A stretch of DNA of 56,468 bases, taken from assembly GCA_024228555.1 (NCBI GenBank), contig JAAETI010000574.1, positions 1 through 56,468 on the forward strand. The letters run 5' to 3'. The notes beneath the pieces are model-generated. The model did no database searches, was not told the origin of the DNA, and was given only the letters and a program-made list of their open reading frames with translations. Each line of letters opens with the position of its first letter. Position 1 is the stretch's first letter. Source of the stretch: a bacterium. GTDB lineage: Bacteria > Actinomycetota > Acidimicrobiia > Spongiisociales > UBA5794. The position numbers and the translations under genes are program-made. Shown here in pieces: positions 25,784 to 34,791 of the stretch.

Positions 25784-26785
25784 CTAACCCTGCTCGAAGT
25801 TGGTGCCGAGCGAAGCAGGTGGCTCCGAGGCAAGGAACTTCCGCAGCGAAGCAAACCTGTCACCTAGTGCGCGGAAGCCAGGCCGATTGATGACAACCAA
25901 CGTCAGGATCATTGTCGGGAACGGCAGAATCGGAAGCACCTGGGACAGCCCGGGGAAGACCGGCTGCAGCTTCAGCGCCACGACCTGCAACGCCCCAAAG
26001 AGGTAGCAACCGAGCGCAACCCGGAACGGGTGCCACCCCCCAAAGATGACGATGGCGAGAGCGATCCAGCCGAAATTGCGCACATGGCCTTCTGACCAGC
26101 CGAACTTCTGGTCGAGGGAGAATGCGGCGCCCCCGATACCAACCAAAGCGCCACCAAGCACCGTGTAGAAGTATCGAGCCCCCCGTACCGAGATACCGCG
26201 GGCAAACGCCGACTCGGGACGCTCGCCCACCGCTTGCAGCTCCAGCCCTGGGCGAGTCCGGTAGAAGAACCAGTAGGCGACGGCAATCAGAAGGAAGCTG
26301 CCGTAGATCGAAAGGTTGTGCTGGAACAACGCCTTCCCCAGGAAAGGGATGTCGGCGAGGATCGGAATCTCCAGGTTGGGGACGGAGGGACCGGGTTCGC
26401 GGACGAACGGACCCCCAAGCAGGGCGGACAGCTCTGTCGTCAGCAGGAAGAGTACAAACCCGACCGCGATCTGGTTGAGGCGCAGCTCGATGCTCGCATA
26501 GGCAATGATCAACGCAACCAGTGCGGATGCCGCCGCTGCAGCGATAAACCCGACGATCACACTGCCCGACATGAAGGCACCGCCAAACCCAGCCATGGCC
26601 GACAGCAAGAGGCTTCCATCCAGAGATAGGTTTACAACCCCCGCCTTCTCGGTGATCGTCTCGCCGATCGTGGCGTAGATGAGGGGTGCCGCACCCGCGA
26701 TGACGGTACCTGTGGTCACATCGAGGTCACCTGCGATCGCAAGAGCAATCACCAGCGGCGCGGCGGCCAAGAGTCCAAGCACCAT
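25784..26785 (-). CDS. ABC transporter permease, BMP/nucleoside-type (second permease)
   Basis: 333 aa, polytopic, of the branched-chain/sugar permease fold (PF02653). 'LIYATIGETITEKAGVVNLS' near the N-terminus is characteristic of the NupC/YufQ-like permease of BMP-type importers. It is followed by eight or so hydrophobic segments and 'GARYFYTVLGGALVGIGGAA'. It forms the membrane channel with the upstream permease. Its ATG overlaps the previous stop by 3 nt, so it is the last gene of an importer operon, in front of the terminator at 25760. Confidence 0.87.
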   Translation of the reverse strand: MVLGLLAAAPLVIALAIAGDLDVTTGTVIAGAAPLIYATIGETITEKAGVVNLSLDGSLLLSAMAGFGGAFMSGSVIVGFIAAAAASALVALIIAYASIELRLNQIAVGFVLFLLTTELSALLGGPFVREPGPSVPNLEIPILADIPFLGKALFQHNLSIYGSFLLIAVAYWFFYRTRPGLELQAVGERPESAFARGISVRGARYFYTVLGGALVGIGGAAFSLDQKFGWSEGHVRNFGWIALAIVIFGGWHPFRVALGCYLFGALQVVALKLQPVFPGLSQVLPILPFPTMILTLVVINRPGFRALGDRFASLRKFLASEPPASLGTNFEQG

Positions 26786-27843
26786 CAGTTGCTGCCTCCC
26801 GCCTCGGCAGCGGCCCGGTTCTCAGCGCGGCGGCGTTGCCACCCGGTCGCAAGCATCACGAACAAGACGAGAGTCCCTTGAATGACACCGCCCACTGACG
26901 AGTCGAGGTCAAGCCGCAGCTCCAACTGCGAGGCGCCCACGGAGAGTGCGGCAAAGAACAATGCAAGCGGGGCCACGGGGGCCGCCCTGAACCCGGCCAG
27001 GAGGACGACCAAGATCCCGAGGAAGCCAAAACCACCTGACACCGATGGAACCAATTTGTGGTGGAAGGCCATTGCCTGGGTAGTTCCCGCAAGACCGGCC
27101 AGACCACCGGCGACTGCAAAGGCGCCCAGCATGTACCGATTCGAGGGGATCCCGAGACGTGCGGAGCTGGCCATGTTGTTGCCGACGGACTTGAGCTTGA
27201 GCCCGAACATCGTGCCCCGCATCACGAAATAGACACCACCGATCGCGATGATTGCCAGCAACAACGAAAGCCACGAAACGTCAAGCGACCCGATGCGCGG
27301 AAACCACACATCGGCATCGAAGAGGTCGGTGCCGGATGTCGAAGCAACACCTTCTCTCGACCAAGGCCCGATGACGAGATACGTGGTCAGACCAAGAGCG
27401 ACGAAATACAGGCCAAGACCTCCGAAAATCTCATTCACTCCGCCATGGGTCTTGAGCACGCCGGCGAGCAACGCCCAAAGCATGCCGCCCACAATCCCCA
27501 GAATGATGCCGGCCAGCATCACTACCCAGCCCGGACCGGGGATTGTCCTTGCAGCCCAAGTAGCGAAGATGGCTCCCATGATGATCTGGCCCTCGACGCC
27601 GATGTTCCACAAACCAGTCGAGTAGGTGATGACAAGAGAAGCGGAAGCGATCACCAAAGGAACCCAAACCAGCAAGGTCGCCGACAGCTTCGACATTGAC
27701 CCGAACGAACCCTCGAACAGAAGCTTGAAAGCCTCCAGCGGATTGGCGCCCAGCGCCCACAGGAGCAAGGCAGCAATCATCGTGGCACCGGCGACCGCGA
27801 TAACCATTGCCTGAATCCCGCTGCGTTGGGAGGCGCCGCTCAT
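26785..27843 (-). CDS. ABC transporter permease, BMP/nucleoside-type (first permease)
   Basis: 352 aa, polytopic. Typical segments are 'VLVWVPLVIASASLVITYST' and 'GLWNIGVEGQIIMGAIFATW', then 'THGGVNEIFGGLGLYFVALG' and 'FGFLGILVVLLAGFRAAPVA'. It is the YufP-like partner of the following permease. The start ATG overlaps the stop of the ATPase gene by 4 nt and its own stop overlaps the next start, so ATPase and both permeases are tightly coupled. A basic tail (GWQRRRAENRAAA) faces the cytoplasm. Confidence 0.87.
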   Translation of the reverse strand: MSGASQRSGIQAMVIAVAGATMIAALLLWALGANPLEAFKLLFEGSFGSMSKLSATLLVWVPLVIASASLVITYSTGLWNIGVEGQIIMGAIFATWAARTIPGPGWVVMLAGIILGIVGGMLWALLAGVLKTHGGVNEIFGGLGLYFVALGLTTYLVIGPWSREGVASTSGTDLFDADVWFPRIGSLDVSWLSLLLAIIAIGGVYFVMRGTMFGLKLKSVGNNMASSARLGIPSNRYMLGAFAVAGGLAGLAGTTQAMAFHHKLVPSVSGGFGFLGILVVLLAGFRAAPVAPLALFFAALSVGASQLELRLDLDSSVGGVIQGTLVLFVMLATGWQRRRAENRAAAEAGGSN

Positions 27844-29306
27844 TCGCGCTCCTTCCCACCGATGAGATAGCCCAGCTCCTCAGCGTCGGCGTCGGCAGCA
27901 ACGAGCTCGCGCAGGACCCGACCCGCAAAGAAGACGAGGATGCGATCCGAGTAGCGCAGCAATTCATCAAGGTCGGCGGACGAAAACACAATGGCGGTGC
28001 CATCGTTGCGTCGTTCGAGAATCTGATGCCACACCCACTCTGCCGACTCGATGTCCAGACCACGAGTTGGATGTTCCATCAACAACAGCTCGACATGGTC
28101 CGGCATCATCGCCAGCAGCAGCCGCTGCTGATTCCCGCCCGAGAGCGATTCCGGCGTCGATTCCGTCGTCCCCTTCACGGAGAAGTGACTGATCTTGGTT
28201 GCGGCTTCCTCGCCGGCACCGGCCCAATCGACAACAAAGCCCTGCGGAGTATCTCCGGCGAGGGCAAAGTGCTCCGTGACCGACAGCCCTTCGACTAGGC
28301 CCTCACCAAGACGATCGGCCGGAAGCCAGTGCACCCCGATGCCCATGTGATGGTTGTAGCTAGATCGGGTGACATCCTCGCCGTGCACGACAACGGTGCC
28401 AGCATCCGGTTTGCGCTGGCCTGCGCACACCTTGAGCATTGTCTGCTGACCGCTGCCGGCAAGACCCGCCAACCCGATGACTTCACCAGCACGGGCGGTC
28501 AACGAGACATCCTGCAACCTCACCAAGCGCTCGATCGCGGTGATGTTGCGGAGGTCGACGACAGGCTCGCCTAGGTCGACGTCGGTCCGCTCCTCAGGAA
28601 TGATGGCTTTGCCAAACATCAGAGAGACCAGCTCAGAGGAGGAGACGGGTAACACAACTTCACCGGTTACCTGGCCGGCTCGGAGCACTGTTGCCGTGTC
28701 GCATATCTCGTCGATCTCCTCAAGCTTGTGCGACACGAAGATGACAGTCATGCCCTCTTCGGCCAGCTTGCGGAGGGTGGCGAACAGGAGCGCACGTTGT
28801 GTTGCGGAGATGGCGGTCGTCGGTTCATCGAGGATGAGCACGCGGACACCAAGCGACAACAGCCGCAGAATCTCCAATTGCTGGCGCTCGCCAACGGTCA
28901 GAGACCGAGCCGTCGCATCCGCTAGGAATTGGAAATCGAAGCGAGCGGCCAAATCTTCGAGTTCAGTGCGCGCAGTGTCCGGATCAAGAACAAAGCTCTC
29001 GGGTCGACCGAGCATGAAGTTCTCCAACACAGAGAACGGGAGACAGAGCAACGGATCCTGGTGCAACAACCCAATCCCCGCGGTCACGGATTCCTTCGGG
29101 TTGCTGACTTCGAGTGGTTCGCCACCAAGCAGAATCTCACCGCTGTCGGCGGAGATGAATCCCGCCAGCACCTTCATGAGCGTCGACTTGCCTGCTCCGT
29201 TCTCACCAAGCAAACCATGGATGGTCCCGGCCTCGACGCGCATCGTGACACCGTCATTGGCCCGAACCGGGCCAAAGTGTTTGTGGATGTCGATCAGCTC
29301 GAGCAT
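27840..29306 (-). CDS. ABC transporter ATP-binding protein with two nucleotide-binding domains
   Basis: 488 aa from ATG 29306, which follows GGGGGAGG. The first domain has Walker A GENGAGKST, signature 'LTVGERQQLEILRLL' and Walker B 'VLILDEPTTAIS'. The second domain has a degenerate Walker A (GLAGSGQQTMLK instead of GxxGxGKST), signature LSGGNQQR and 'ELLLMEHPTRGLD'. This asymmetry is usual for sugar and nucleoside importers of the RbsA/YufO type. It powers the two downstream permeases. Confidence 0.92.
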   Translation of the reverse strand: MLELIDIHKHFGPVRANDGVTMRVEAGTIHGLLGENGAGKSTLMKVLAGFISADSGEILLGGEPLEVSNPKESVTAGIGLLHQDPLLCLPFSVLENFMLGRPESFVLDPDTARTELEDLAARFDFQFLADATARSLTVGERQQLEILRLLSLGVRVLILDEPTTAISATQRALLFATLRKLAEEGMTVIFVSHKLEEIDEICDTATVLRAGQVTGEVVLPVSSSELVSLMFGKAIIPEERTDVDLGEPVVDLRNITAIERLVRLQDVSLTARAGEVIGLAGLAGSGQQTMLKVCAGQRKPDAGTVVVHGEDVTRSSYNHHMGIGVHWLPADRLGEGLVEGLSVTEHFALAGDTPQGFVVDWAGAGEEAATKISHFSVKGTTESTPESLSGGNQQRLLLAMMPDHVELLLMEHPTRGLDIESAEWVWHQILERRNDGTAIVFSSADLDELLRYSDRILVFFAGRVLRELVAADADAEELGYLIGGKERE

Positions 29307-29327
29307 CTGCCTCCCCCTACGAAAGCC

Positions 29328-29351
29328 GGGGGGCGCCATGTGGCGCCCCCC
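29328..29351 (-). terminator. Intra-operon hairpin between binding protein and ATPase genes
   Basis: Perfect 10-bp stem GGGGGGCGCC/GGCGCCCCCC with a 4-nt loop, placed between the substrate-binding protein stop and the ATPase ribosome binding site. There is no strong T-run after it, so it is more likely a partial attenuator or an mRNA 3'-end stabiliser that keeps binding-protein mRNA in excess. Confidence 0.65.
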
Positions 29352-29363
29352 AACCATCTAGGT

Positions 29364-30626
29364 CTATGACGAGCTGGCGCCGTCGATACCTTCGAGCAAC
29401 TGATCCAAATACCAGATCTGCAGGTCGGAGGCGACCTCACCGTCGGCGAGGAACGGGCTTCCATCCTGGAAGTTCAACGGTCCGGTCCACGGATTGATCG
29501 AACCGTCGGCAAGCCCGGCGATGAAAGCATCGAGCTTCTCGACATCATCGGCGGCTACCGCATCACCGGTGATCCAGCCGATCGTGCTGGTGTCCTTGTC
29601 ATTGATGTCCGCCCAGTCGGGTCCAAGCCACTGGAACTCAGCAGTGAACGAGCCGTCTGCTACGGATTCGGCGATACCGAGATACGACGGGCCCCAATTG
29701 AAGTAAGGAACGCCGAGGCAAATACTCTCCGCCTCTGCGCATGCGCCCTCGAAGTCATAGGGAATCGCCCATACGCTTTCGCCTGCCTCCGCCCGCTGGC
29801 CACCTCGCACGATGGCTTCGGTGGTATCGATACCGGACAGGATGACGTCCACTCCACCGTCGTAGAACTCGTTGACTACCTGGGTCGGGTCAAGAGTCAC
29901 ACCGGGAATCTGGAACCAGAAACCGATCCAGGTAACGGTGAACTCGAGATCGTCGGCCGAATTGCCCTCCTGCTCCCAGCAGTGACGGGCGCCAAGGTAG
30001 GCAGATGCTACGAGACGGCGGGTTTCGTCGTTGATCAGTGGACCGAGGTATCCGATCTGGCCGGTCTCGGTTGTAAGCGCAGCGGCACAGCCGGCAATCA
30101 TCTTGCCGAACTCCATGCGGCCGAACACGTTGCCGAGGTTGGTCAGATCATCACGGTACGCCTCACCGTCTACCCAGGCGCTGTCACCGGAGACCCAAAT
30201 CATCGGGACATCAGTGTTGGCGGCAGCAGAGAGTTCGATGCCGTCCTTCATGTCATCAGACGTTGCGATAACCAGCTGAGCGCCTTGGTCAATCATGTCG
30301 GCGACAACCTGCTCGACGGTCGTTTCGGGCTTGTCGGCGGGATTGAGCGAATCGACAACAATCATCTCAGCACCCAGCTTCGCCTCGACGTACTCTCCGC
30401 CCTCAAAGTGGGCTTGGGAATAGCCGCGGTCGTCGCGAGGTCCAACGAGGATCATGCCGAACTTCAGTGGATCTTCCGACACAGCTGCCGTGGTCTCGGT
30501 GCTGTCATCCGGAGCCGCGGTCGTATCGCCGCTGTCTCCGTCATCGGAACATGCCGCTCCGATCAGAGCAAAGGCAACCAGCAGTACAGCCCACCTCCGC
30601 CAAGTACGTCCGTTGGAAACCTTCAT
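29364..30626 (-). CDS. BMP family nucleoside-binding lipoprotein of the ABC importer
   Basis: 420 aa from ATG 30626. The lipoprotein signal 'RRWAVLLVAFALIGAACSDD' has lipobox GAAC. A Thr/Asp-rich linker (TTAAPDDSTETTAAVS) precedes a PnrA/BMP-type periplasmic-binding fold: 'LKFGMILVGPRDDRGYSQAH', 'QGAQLVIATSDDMKDGIELS', 'GQIGYLGPLINDETRRLVAS'. BMP proteins bind purine nucleosides. It leads the operon ATPase-permease-permease, and adenosine deaminase lies opposite. The frame stays open far upstream of 30626, but that part lacks protein-like character. Confidence 0.9.
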   Translation of the reverse strand: MKVSNGRTWRRWAVLLVAFALIGAACSDDGDSGDTTAAPDDSTETTAAVSEDPLKFGMILVGPRDDRGYSQAHFEGGEYVEAKLGAEMIVVDSLNPADKPETTVEQVVADMIDQGAQLVIATSDDMKDGIELSAAANTDVPMIWVSGDSAWVDGEAYRDDLTNLGNVFGRMEFGKMIAGCAAALTTETGQIGYLGPLINDETRRLVASAYLGARHCWEQEGNSADDLEFTVTWIGFWFQIPGVTLDPTQVVNEFYDGGVDVILSGIDTTEAIVRGGQRAEAGESVWAIPYDFEGACAEAESICLGVPYFNWGPSYLGIAESVADGSFTAEFQWLGPDWADINDKDTSTIGWITGDAVAADDVEKLDAFIAGLADGSINPWTGPLNFQDGSPFLADGEVASDLQIWYLDQLLEGIDGASSS

Positions 30627-30700
30627 AGAACACCCCTCTTCGGAACAGTGGGAGGGAAGTATACGGTCCGATTCTGAAGTCAAGGAGTCGACAATGTCGG

Positions 30701-31456
30701 CTAGCTGAACATCGTCTTTGGCTTGGTCTCCAACTCGCCGTCGACGTAGATATCGAGCTTCTCGTTGTAGAACGAGACGAGACCGGCGACTCGCTGGCTC
30801 TCCTCGGCAGCAAACGGGTACCCCCAGACAACGTTCTCGTGACGATTGCCTTCGATGACCACGTCGTAGTAGCTGGCAGTCCCCTTGTACGGACACTTGG
30901 TGTGGAGGTCGGTCGGTTCGAGCAGGTCCATGCGCACGTCGGTCTTTGACAGGTAGTACCGCACCGGCAGACCCGTTTCGAACAGCAGACGCGGTGACTT
31001 GGAGTCGGCCACCTTGACCCCATCGACGACGACCTCGATATGCCGAGAGCTCTGCAAGACGTCGACGCGGGTGTATGGATCGCGAGCGTGAACATAGACC
31101 TCTTCGTCCTCCTCGAACCATGACCCCATGGCGTCCCAGTCGAAGGCGATGTAATCACGAAGCTGCTCCACCGGCGAGTCAATATGTCGGTAGGCAGCAC
31201 CCTCCGCCTTGGCATCGGCGGTGGCAACGGTGAACAGGGTCGCCTCCCCACGGCTTGGAGATCTCCTCGTCTCCCCCGTCTGGGTAAGCAGTTCGGAACG
31301 GACGTCGGCGATCGGGAAGTAGTAGACGGGGTAGTAGGGCTTCTCCCAAACCAAGAGAGGCGACGTTGTCTCAGCAACGAGTTCACCGCCGAGGTAAGTC
31401 CTGATCCTGCGCTGACTCGCTTCGACGCGGACTCTGTTGCGTTGCCGTTCACCCAT
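30701..31456 (-). CDS. DUF427 domain-containing protein (two DUF427 repeats)
   Basis: 251 aa. Two DUF427 domains can be recognised. The first has 'IRTYLGGELVAETTSPLLVW' and 'YPVYYFPIADVRSELL'. The second has 'IEVVVDGVKVADSKSPRLLF', 'VRYYLSKTDVRMDLLEPTDL', 'TKCPYKGTASYYDVVIEGNR' and 'GLVSFYNEKLDIYVDGELE'. The domain is a small beta fold of unknown function, common in actinobacteria. The start at 31456 follows AAGGA. The 237 nt up to the fhs stop hold no gene. Confidence 0.85.
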   Translation of the reverse strand: MGERQRNRVRVEASQRRIRTYLGGELVAETTSPLLVWEKPYYPVYYFPIADVRSELLTQTGETRRSPSRGEATLFTVATADAKAEGAAYRHIDSPVEQLRDYIAFDWDAMGSWFEEDEEVYVHARDPYTRVDVLQSSRHIEVVVDGVKVADSKSPRLLFETGLPVRYYLSKTDVRMDLLEPTDLHTKCPYKGTASYYDVVIEGNRHENVVWGYPFAAEESQRVAGLVSFYNEKLDIYVDGELETKPKTMFS

Positions 31457-31693
31457 GACTACATCCTTCGTTCTTTGGCACGGTGAAGAACCCGGGGCCT
31501 CGAGTGGGCTATCGACAACTGACCAAAGTCCGACACTCCCAGGAGATCGGAGCGCAGTGGACACAGCCCCCCGCCGATGACACGGCCAATCACGTGGCGG
31601 TTGCCGGTGATGGTCCGAAGCAGTCCCCGTCATAGACAACGGTCAGGCTGTCGAAGCTTCGTTGTGACGGGTGGGGAGTGCGCATGTGGTGAC

Positions 31694-33466
31694 CTAGAAG
31701 AGACCGACAACCTTGCCGTCGTCATCGACATCGACGTTCATGTAGGCAGGGGTCATTCCCAAACCGGGCATGGTTCGCATGGTTCCGAGCAACGGGTAGA
31801 TGAACCCAGCACCGACGGAAGCTCTGGCTTCCCTGACCCGCACCACGTGCCCACTTGGAGCCCCCTTCAGGTTCGGATCCTGCGATATCGACAAATGGGT
31901 CTTGGCAACGCAGATCGGGAGGTTGCCCCACCCCTGGGCTTCAAAGCTTGCGATCTGCCGTTCGGCCAGACCGTCGTATTTGACGTCGGCAGCTCCGTAG
32001 ACCTGCTTGGCGATGATCTCGATCTTGTCCCGAATCGGGATGTCGAGCGGATACAGGTAGTCGAACTCCGTCGGCTGCTCGCACGCGGCGACCACTGCTT
32101 TGGCGAGTTCGATCGCACCTTCGCCACCTTCGGCCCAATGGTTCGTGTGGGCGGCAGCAACGGCTCCTGCCTCGCGAGCTGCTTTGCACACCAACTCAAT
32201 CTCGGCTTCGGTGTCATCCGAGAAAGCGTTCACAGCGACAACAACGGGCACTCCGAACAGGGTGGCGTTGCGGATATGGGCGAGGAGATTGGGAAGACCG
32301 GCCTCCAAGAGCTCGAGGTTCTCCTCTGTGTAGGCCGAATCAAGTGTGCGACCCGGGATTACCCTCGGCCCGCCGCCATGCATCTTGAGCGCCCTGATCG
32401 TGGCCACCAAGACGACTGCATCTGGGACCAGACCGGAAGCGCGGCACTTGATGTCAAAGAACTTCTCCATCCCGATGTCCGCACCGAAACCGGACTCCGT
32501 AACGACATAGTCGCCAAGGTGCAACGCAACGTGATCGGCGAGGATCGAGGAATTCCCATGGGCGATGTTGGCGAATGGCCCAGCATGGACGAAAGCGGCT
32601 TGCCCTTCTGTGGTCTGCATGAGGTTGGGATGAAGTGTGTCCTTCATCAACACGGTGACCGCACCGGCAACCTCGATGTCATCAAGAGTCACGGCGGCGC
32701 CCTGCTTGGTGTGACCGACAACTACGTTGCCGACCCTGCTCCGCAGGTTCTTCAGCGCCGACGCGTAGTCGTCTCCATCGACCAGAGCCAGGATGGCCAT
32801 CAACTCGCTCGCAACCGTGATATCGAACCCGGCTTCCCGCGGCTTGCCGTCGGGCTTGCCGCCCATGCCGACCATGATGTTGCGCAACGCCCGGTCGTTG
32901 ACGTCGGCAACCCGCTTCCATTGAATCGAATACGGATCGATGGCGATCCTCTTCAAGCCACGCGCTTCCAGCCGCTCGTCGCTGCTTTGTGCTTCGTGAT
33001 ACCAACGTGCCTCAACCGCAGCTGCGGCCAGGTTGTGGGCTGCAGTAATCGCGTGGTTATCCCCGGTAAGGTGGAGGTTGAAGTCCTCCATCGGCACGAT
33101 CTGGCTGTAGCCACCACCGGCGGCACCACCCTTGATACCGAATGTCGGTCCCATCGACGGCTGGCGGATTGCGGCGATGGCTTCCAGCCCAAGCTTGCCG
33201 AGACCCTGGACGAGACCAACGACAGTCGTTGTCTTGCCTTCGCCCAAAGGAGTGGGAGTGATCGCGGTGACGTCGATGTACTTGCCCGTGGGACGATCCG
33301 AGATGTCCTTCAGCACGTCGAGGTGTACCTTGGCCTTGTCGAGACCAAACGGGATGACGTGGCGTTGATCGATACCAAGCTTGGCGGCAATCTCAGCGAT
33401 GGGCTTGATTTCTGCGGCCTGGGCGATCTCGAGATCGGAAGGAACCGGTGACTGCGGCTTTGGCAT
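31694..33466 (-). CDS. fhs: Formate--tetrahydrofolate ligase
   Basis: 590 aa, slightly longer than the usual ~555 because of an N-terminal extension (MPKPQSPVPSDLEIAQAA). The nucleotide site is in 'TAITPTPLGEGKTTTVVGLV' near residues 68-87. Family blocks include 'RQPSMGPTFGIKGGAAGGGY', 'LTGDNHAITAAHNLAAAAV', 'DTLHPNLMQTTEGQAAFVHA', and the C-terminal 'MPGLGMTPAYMNVDVDDDG'. Reaction: formate + ATP + tetrahydrofolate to 10-formyl-tetrahydrofolate. The start has GGGAG. It diverges from serA, the source of serine, the other one-carbon donor. Confidence 0.96.
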   Translation of the reverse strand: MPKPQSPVPSDLEIAQAAEIKPIAEIAAKLGIDQRHVIPFGLDKAKVHLDVLKDISDRPTGKYIDVTAITPTPLGEGKTTTVVGLVQGLGKLGLEAIAAIRQPSMGPTFGIKGGAAGGGYSQIVPMEDFNLHLTGDNHAITAAHNLAAAAVEARWYHEAQSSDERLEARGLKRIAIDPYSIQWKRVADVNDRALRNIMVGMGGKPDGKPREAGFDITVASELMAILALVDGDDYASALKNLRSRVGNVVVGHTKQGAAVTLDDIEVAGAVTVLMKDTLHPNLMQTTEGQAAFVHAGPFANIAHGNSSILADHVALHLGDYVVTESGFGADIGMEKFFDIKCRASGLVPDAVVLVATIRALKMHGGGPRVIPGRTLDSAYTEENLELLEAGLPNLLAHIRNATLFGVPVVVAVNAFSDDTEAEIELVCKAAREAGAVAAAHTNHWAEGGEGAIELAKAVVAACEQPTEFDYLYPLDIPIRDKIEIIAKQVYGAADVKYDGLAERQIASFEAQGWGNLPICVAKTHLSISQDPNLKGAPSGHVVRVREARASVGAGFIYPLLGTMRTMPGLGMTPAYMNVDVDDDGKVVGLF

Positions 33467-33579
33467 GATGCTCCCGTATGCGGGCGCCGACCCCGGCGCA
33501 CTTGGTTGGTCCTGAACAAACTGTAAAGATAAAACAGCGCAAAACGCGCCAGTGCAAATGAAATCCCAGGAGTATGGCT
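33467..33579. promoter_or_regulatory. Divergent fhs/serA promoter region
   Basis: The 113-nt spacer is locally A+T-rich around 33518-33540 (AAACTGTAAAGATAAAACAG), which supplies -10-like boxes on both strands. Exact promoters cannot be fixed. No riboswitch fold was recognised. Confidence 0.35.
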
Positions 33580-34791
33580 GTGAAGGTCCTGATCGCCGAC
33601 AAGTTTTCCGACGAGCATCTATCGAGGCTCACCGAGCTAGGCCATGAGGTCAGCCTGGAGCCGAGTCTCTCCGCAGATGACCTGCCCAGCGCCATCAAGG
33701 GCTATCAAGTGCTTGTAGTGCGTTCGACCAAAGTGACCGCGGCGACGATATCTGCCGCCGACGAGCTCAACCTCGTGATTCGAGCCGGTGCCGGTACAAA
33801 CACGATTGCACTTGATGCCGCGGCCACCGCAGGCGTGTTCGTGTGCAACACACCCGGCAAAAACGCAGTGGCCGTCGCTGAGCTGGCTATGGGCCTCATC
33901 ATGGCAATCGACCGCAATATCCCAGACCAGGTCAAGGACCTGCGCAAAGGCAAGTGGCGCAAGAAGCGGTACGCAAAGACCAAGGGTCTGGCCGGTCGCT
34001 CCATCGGTATCGTTGGTCTTGGTGCAATCGGTCTGGAGGTCGCCAAGCGAGCCCATGCGTTCGATATGGAGATTGCAGTGGTGGACCGTCCCAATCGTGA
34101 CCCGATCCGCCTGCACACCCTCACCCAAATCGGCGCCCGCTTCGAGCCGACCCTCGAGGCGCTTGCCGCCACCTGCGACATTCTGAGCTTCCACGTACCA
34201 GCCGCGCCGCAAACCGAAGGTCTGGTTTCACGCGAGCTGTTGGCTGCCATGCGGCCAGGGACGGTGATCGTCAACACCGCCCGCGGATCGGTCATCGATG
34301 AGGAAGCCCTGCTCGAAGCAATCGAAGAGAAGAAGCTCAGGGTCGGTCTCGATGTGTACGCAAGCGAACCTGGATCAGGCGAAGCTGCGTTCCAATCGAC
34401 GCTGGCTCAGCACAAATCGGTATACGGCACTCACCACATCGGTGCTTCCACGAACCAAGCCCAGACTGCCATTGCCGATGCGGTGATCGAAGCGATTGAG
34501 GCGTTCCAGGACGGAAACCCGCTCAACTGTGTCAACCTCGGCGTCGCCGACATTGAAGGTTCCCCGCTCACGGTGATGGTCCGCCACCACAATCGTGTTG
34601 GTGTTCTTGCCGGTGTCCTCGGAACGCTCCGGGAGGCAGGACTCAATGTTGAACACATGGAGAACTTCGTCCTCAAGGGTCGTGACGCGGCGTCGGCATT
34701 GATTCACGTCGTTGGCAATCTCGGGCCCGATACGGTCGCTGAGCTCGAGAGAGTCGACAACGTGATCGCAGTTTCGGTCAACCGGCGATGA
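33580..34791 (+). CDS. serA: D-3-phosphoglycerate dehydrogenase with ACT domain
   Basis: About 403 aa. Family motifs: 'LNLVIRAGAGTNTIALDAAA', the Rossmann loop in 'RSIGIVGLGAIGLEVAKRAH', 'VNTARGSVIDEEALLEAIEE', the catalytic histidine in 'KSVYGTHHIGASTNQAQTAI', and a C-terminal ACT domain ('VGVLAGVLGTLREAGLNVEH'). It oxidises 3-phosphoglycerate in serine synthesis. I prefer GTG 33580 (VKVLIADKF), 7 nt after AGGAG; the ATG at 33574 is only 1 nt from that site. It overlaps the DUF1015 gene by 4 nt. Confidence 0.88.
   Translation: MKVLIADKFSDEHLSRLTELGHEVSLEPSLSADDLPSAIKGYQVLVVRSTKVTAATISAADELNLVIRAGAGTNTIALDAAATAGVFVCNTPGKNAVAVAELAMGLIMAIDRNIPDQVKDLRKGKWRKKRYAKTKGLAGRSIGIVGLGAIGLEVAKRAHAFDMEIAVVDRPNRDPIRLHTLTQIGARFEPTLEALAATCDILSFHVPAAPQTEGLVSRELLAAMRPGTVIVNTARGSVIDEEALLEAIEEKKLRVGLDVYASEPGSGEAAFQSTLAQHKSVYGTHHIGASTNQAQTAIADAVIEAIEAFQDGNPLNCVNLGVADIEGSPLTVMVRHHNRVGVLAGVLGTLREAGLNVEHMENFVLKGRDAASALIHVVGNLGPDTVAELERVDNVIAVSVNRR

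Noticed and set aside
31577-33451. A 624-codon open frame on the plus strand
   Set aside because: It is antisense to fhs along its whole length; the fhs protein is unmistakable, and the plus-strand translation has no recognisable motif.
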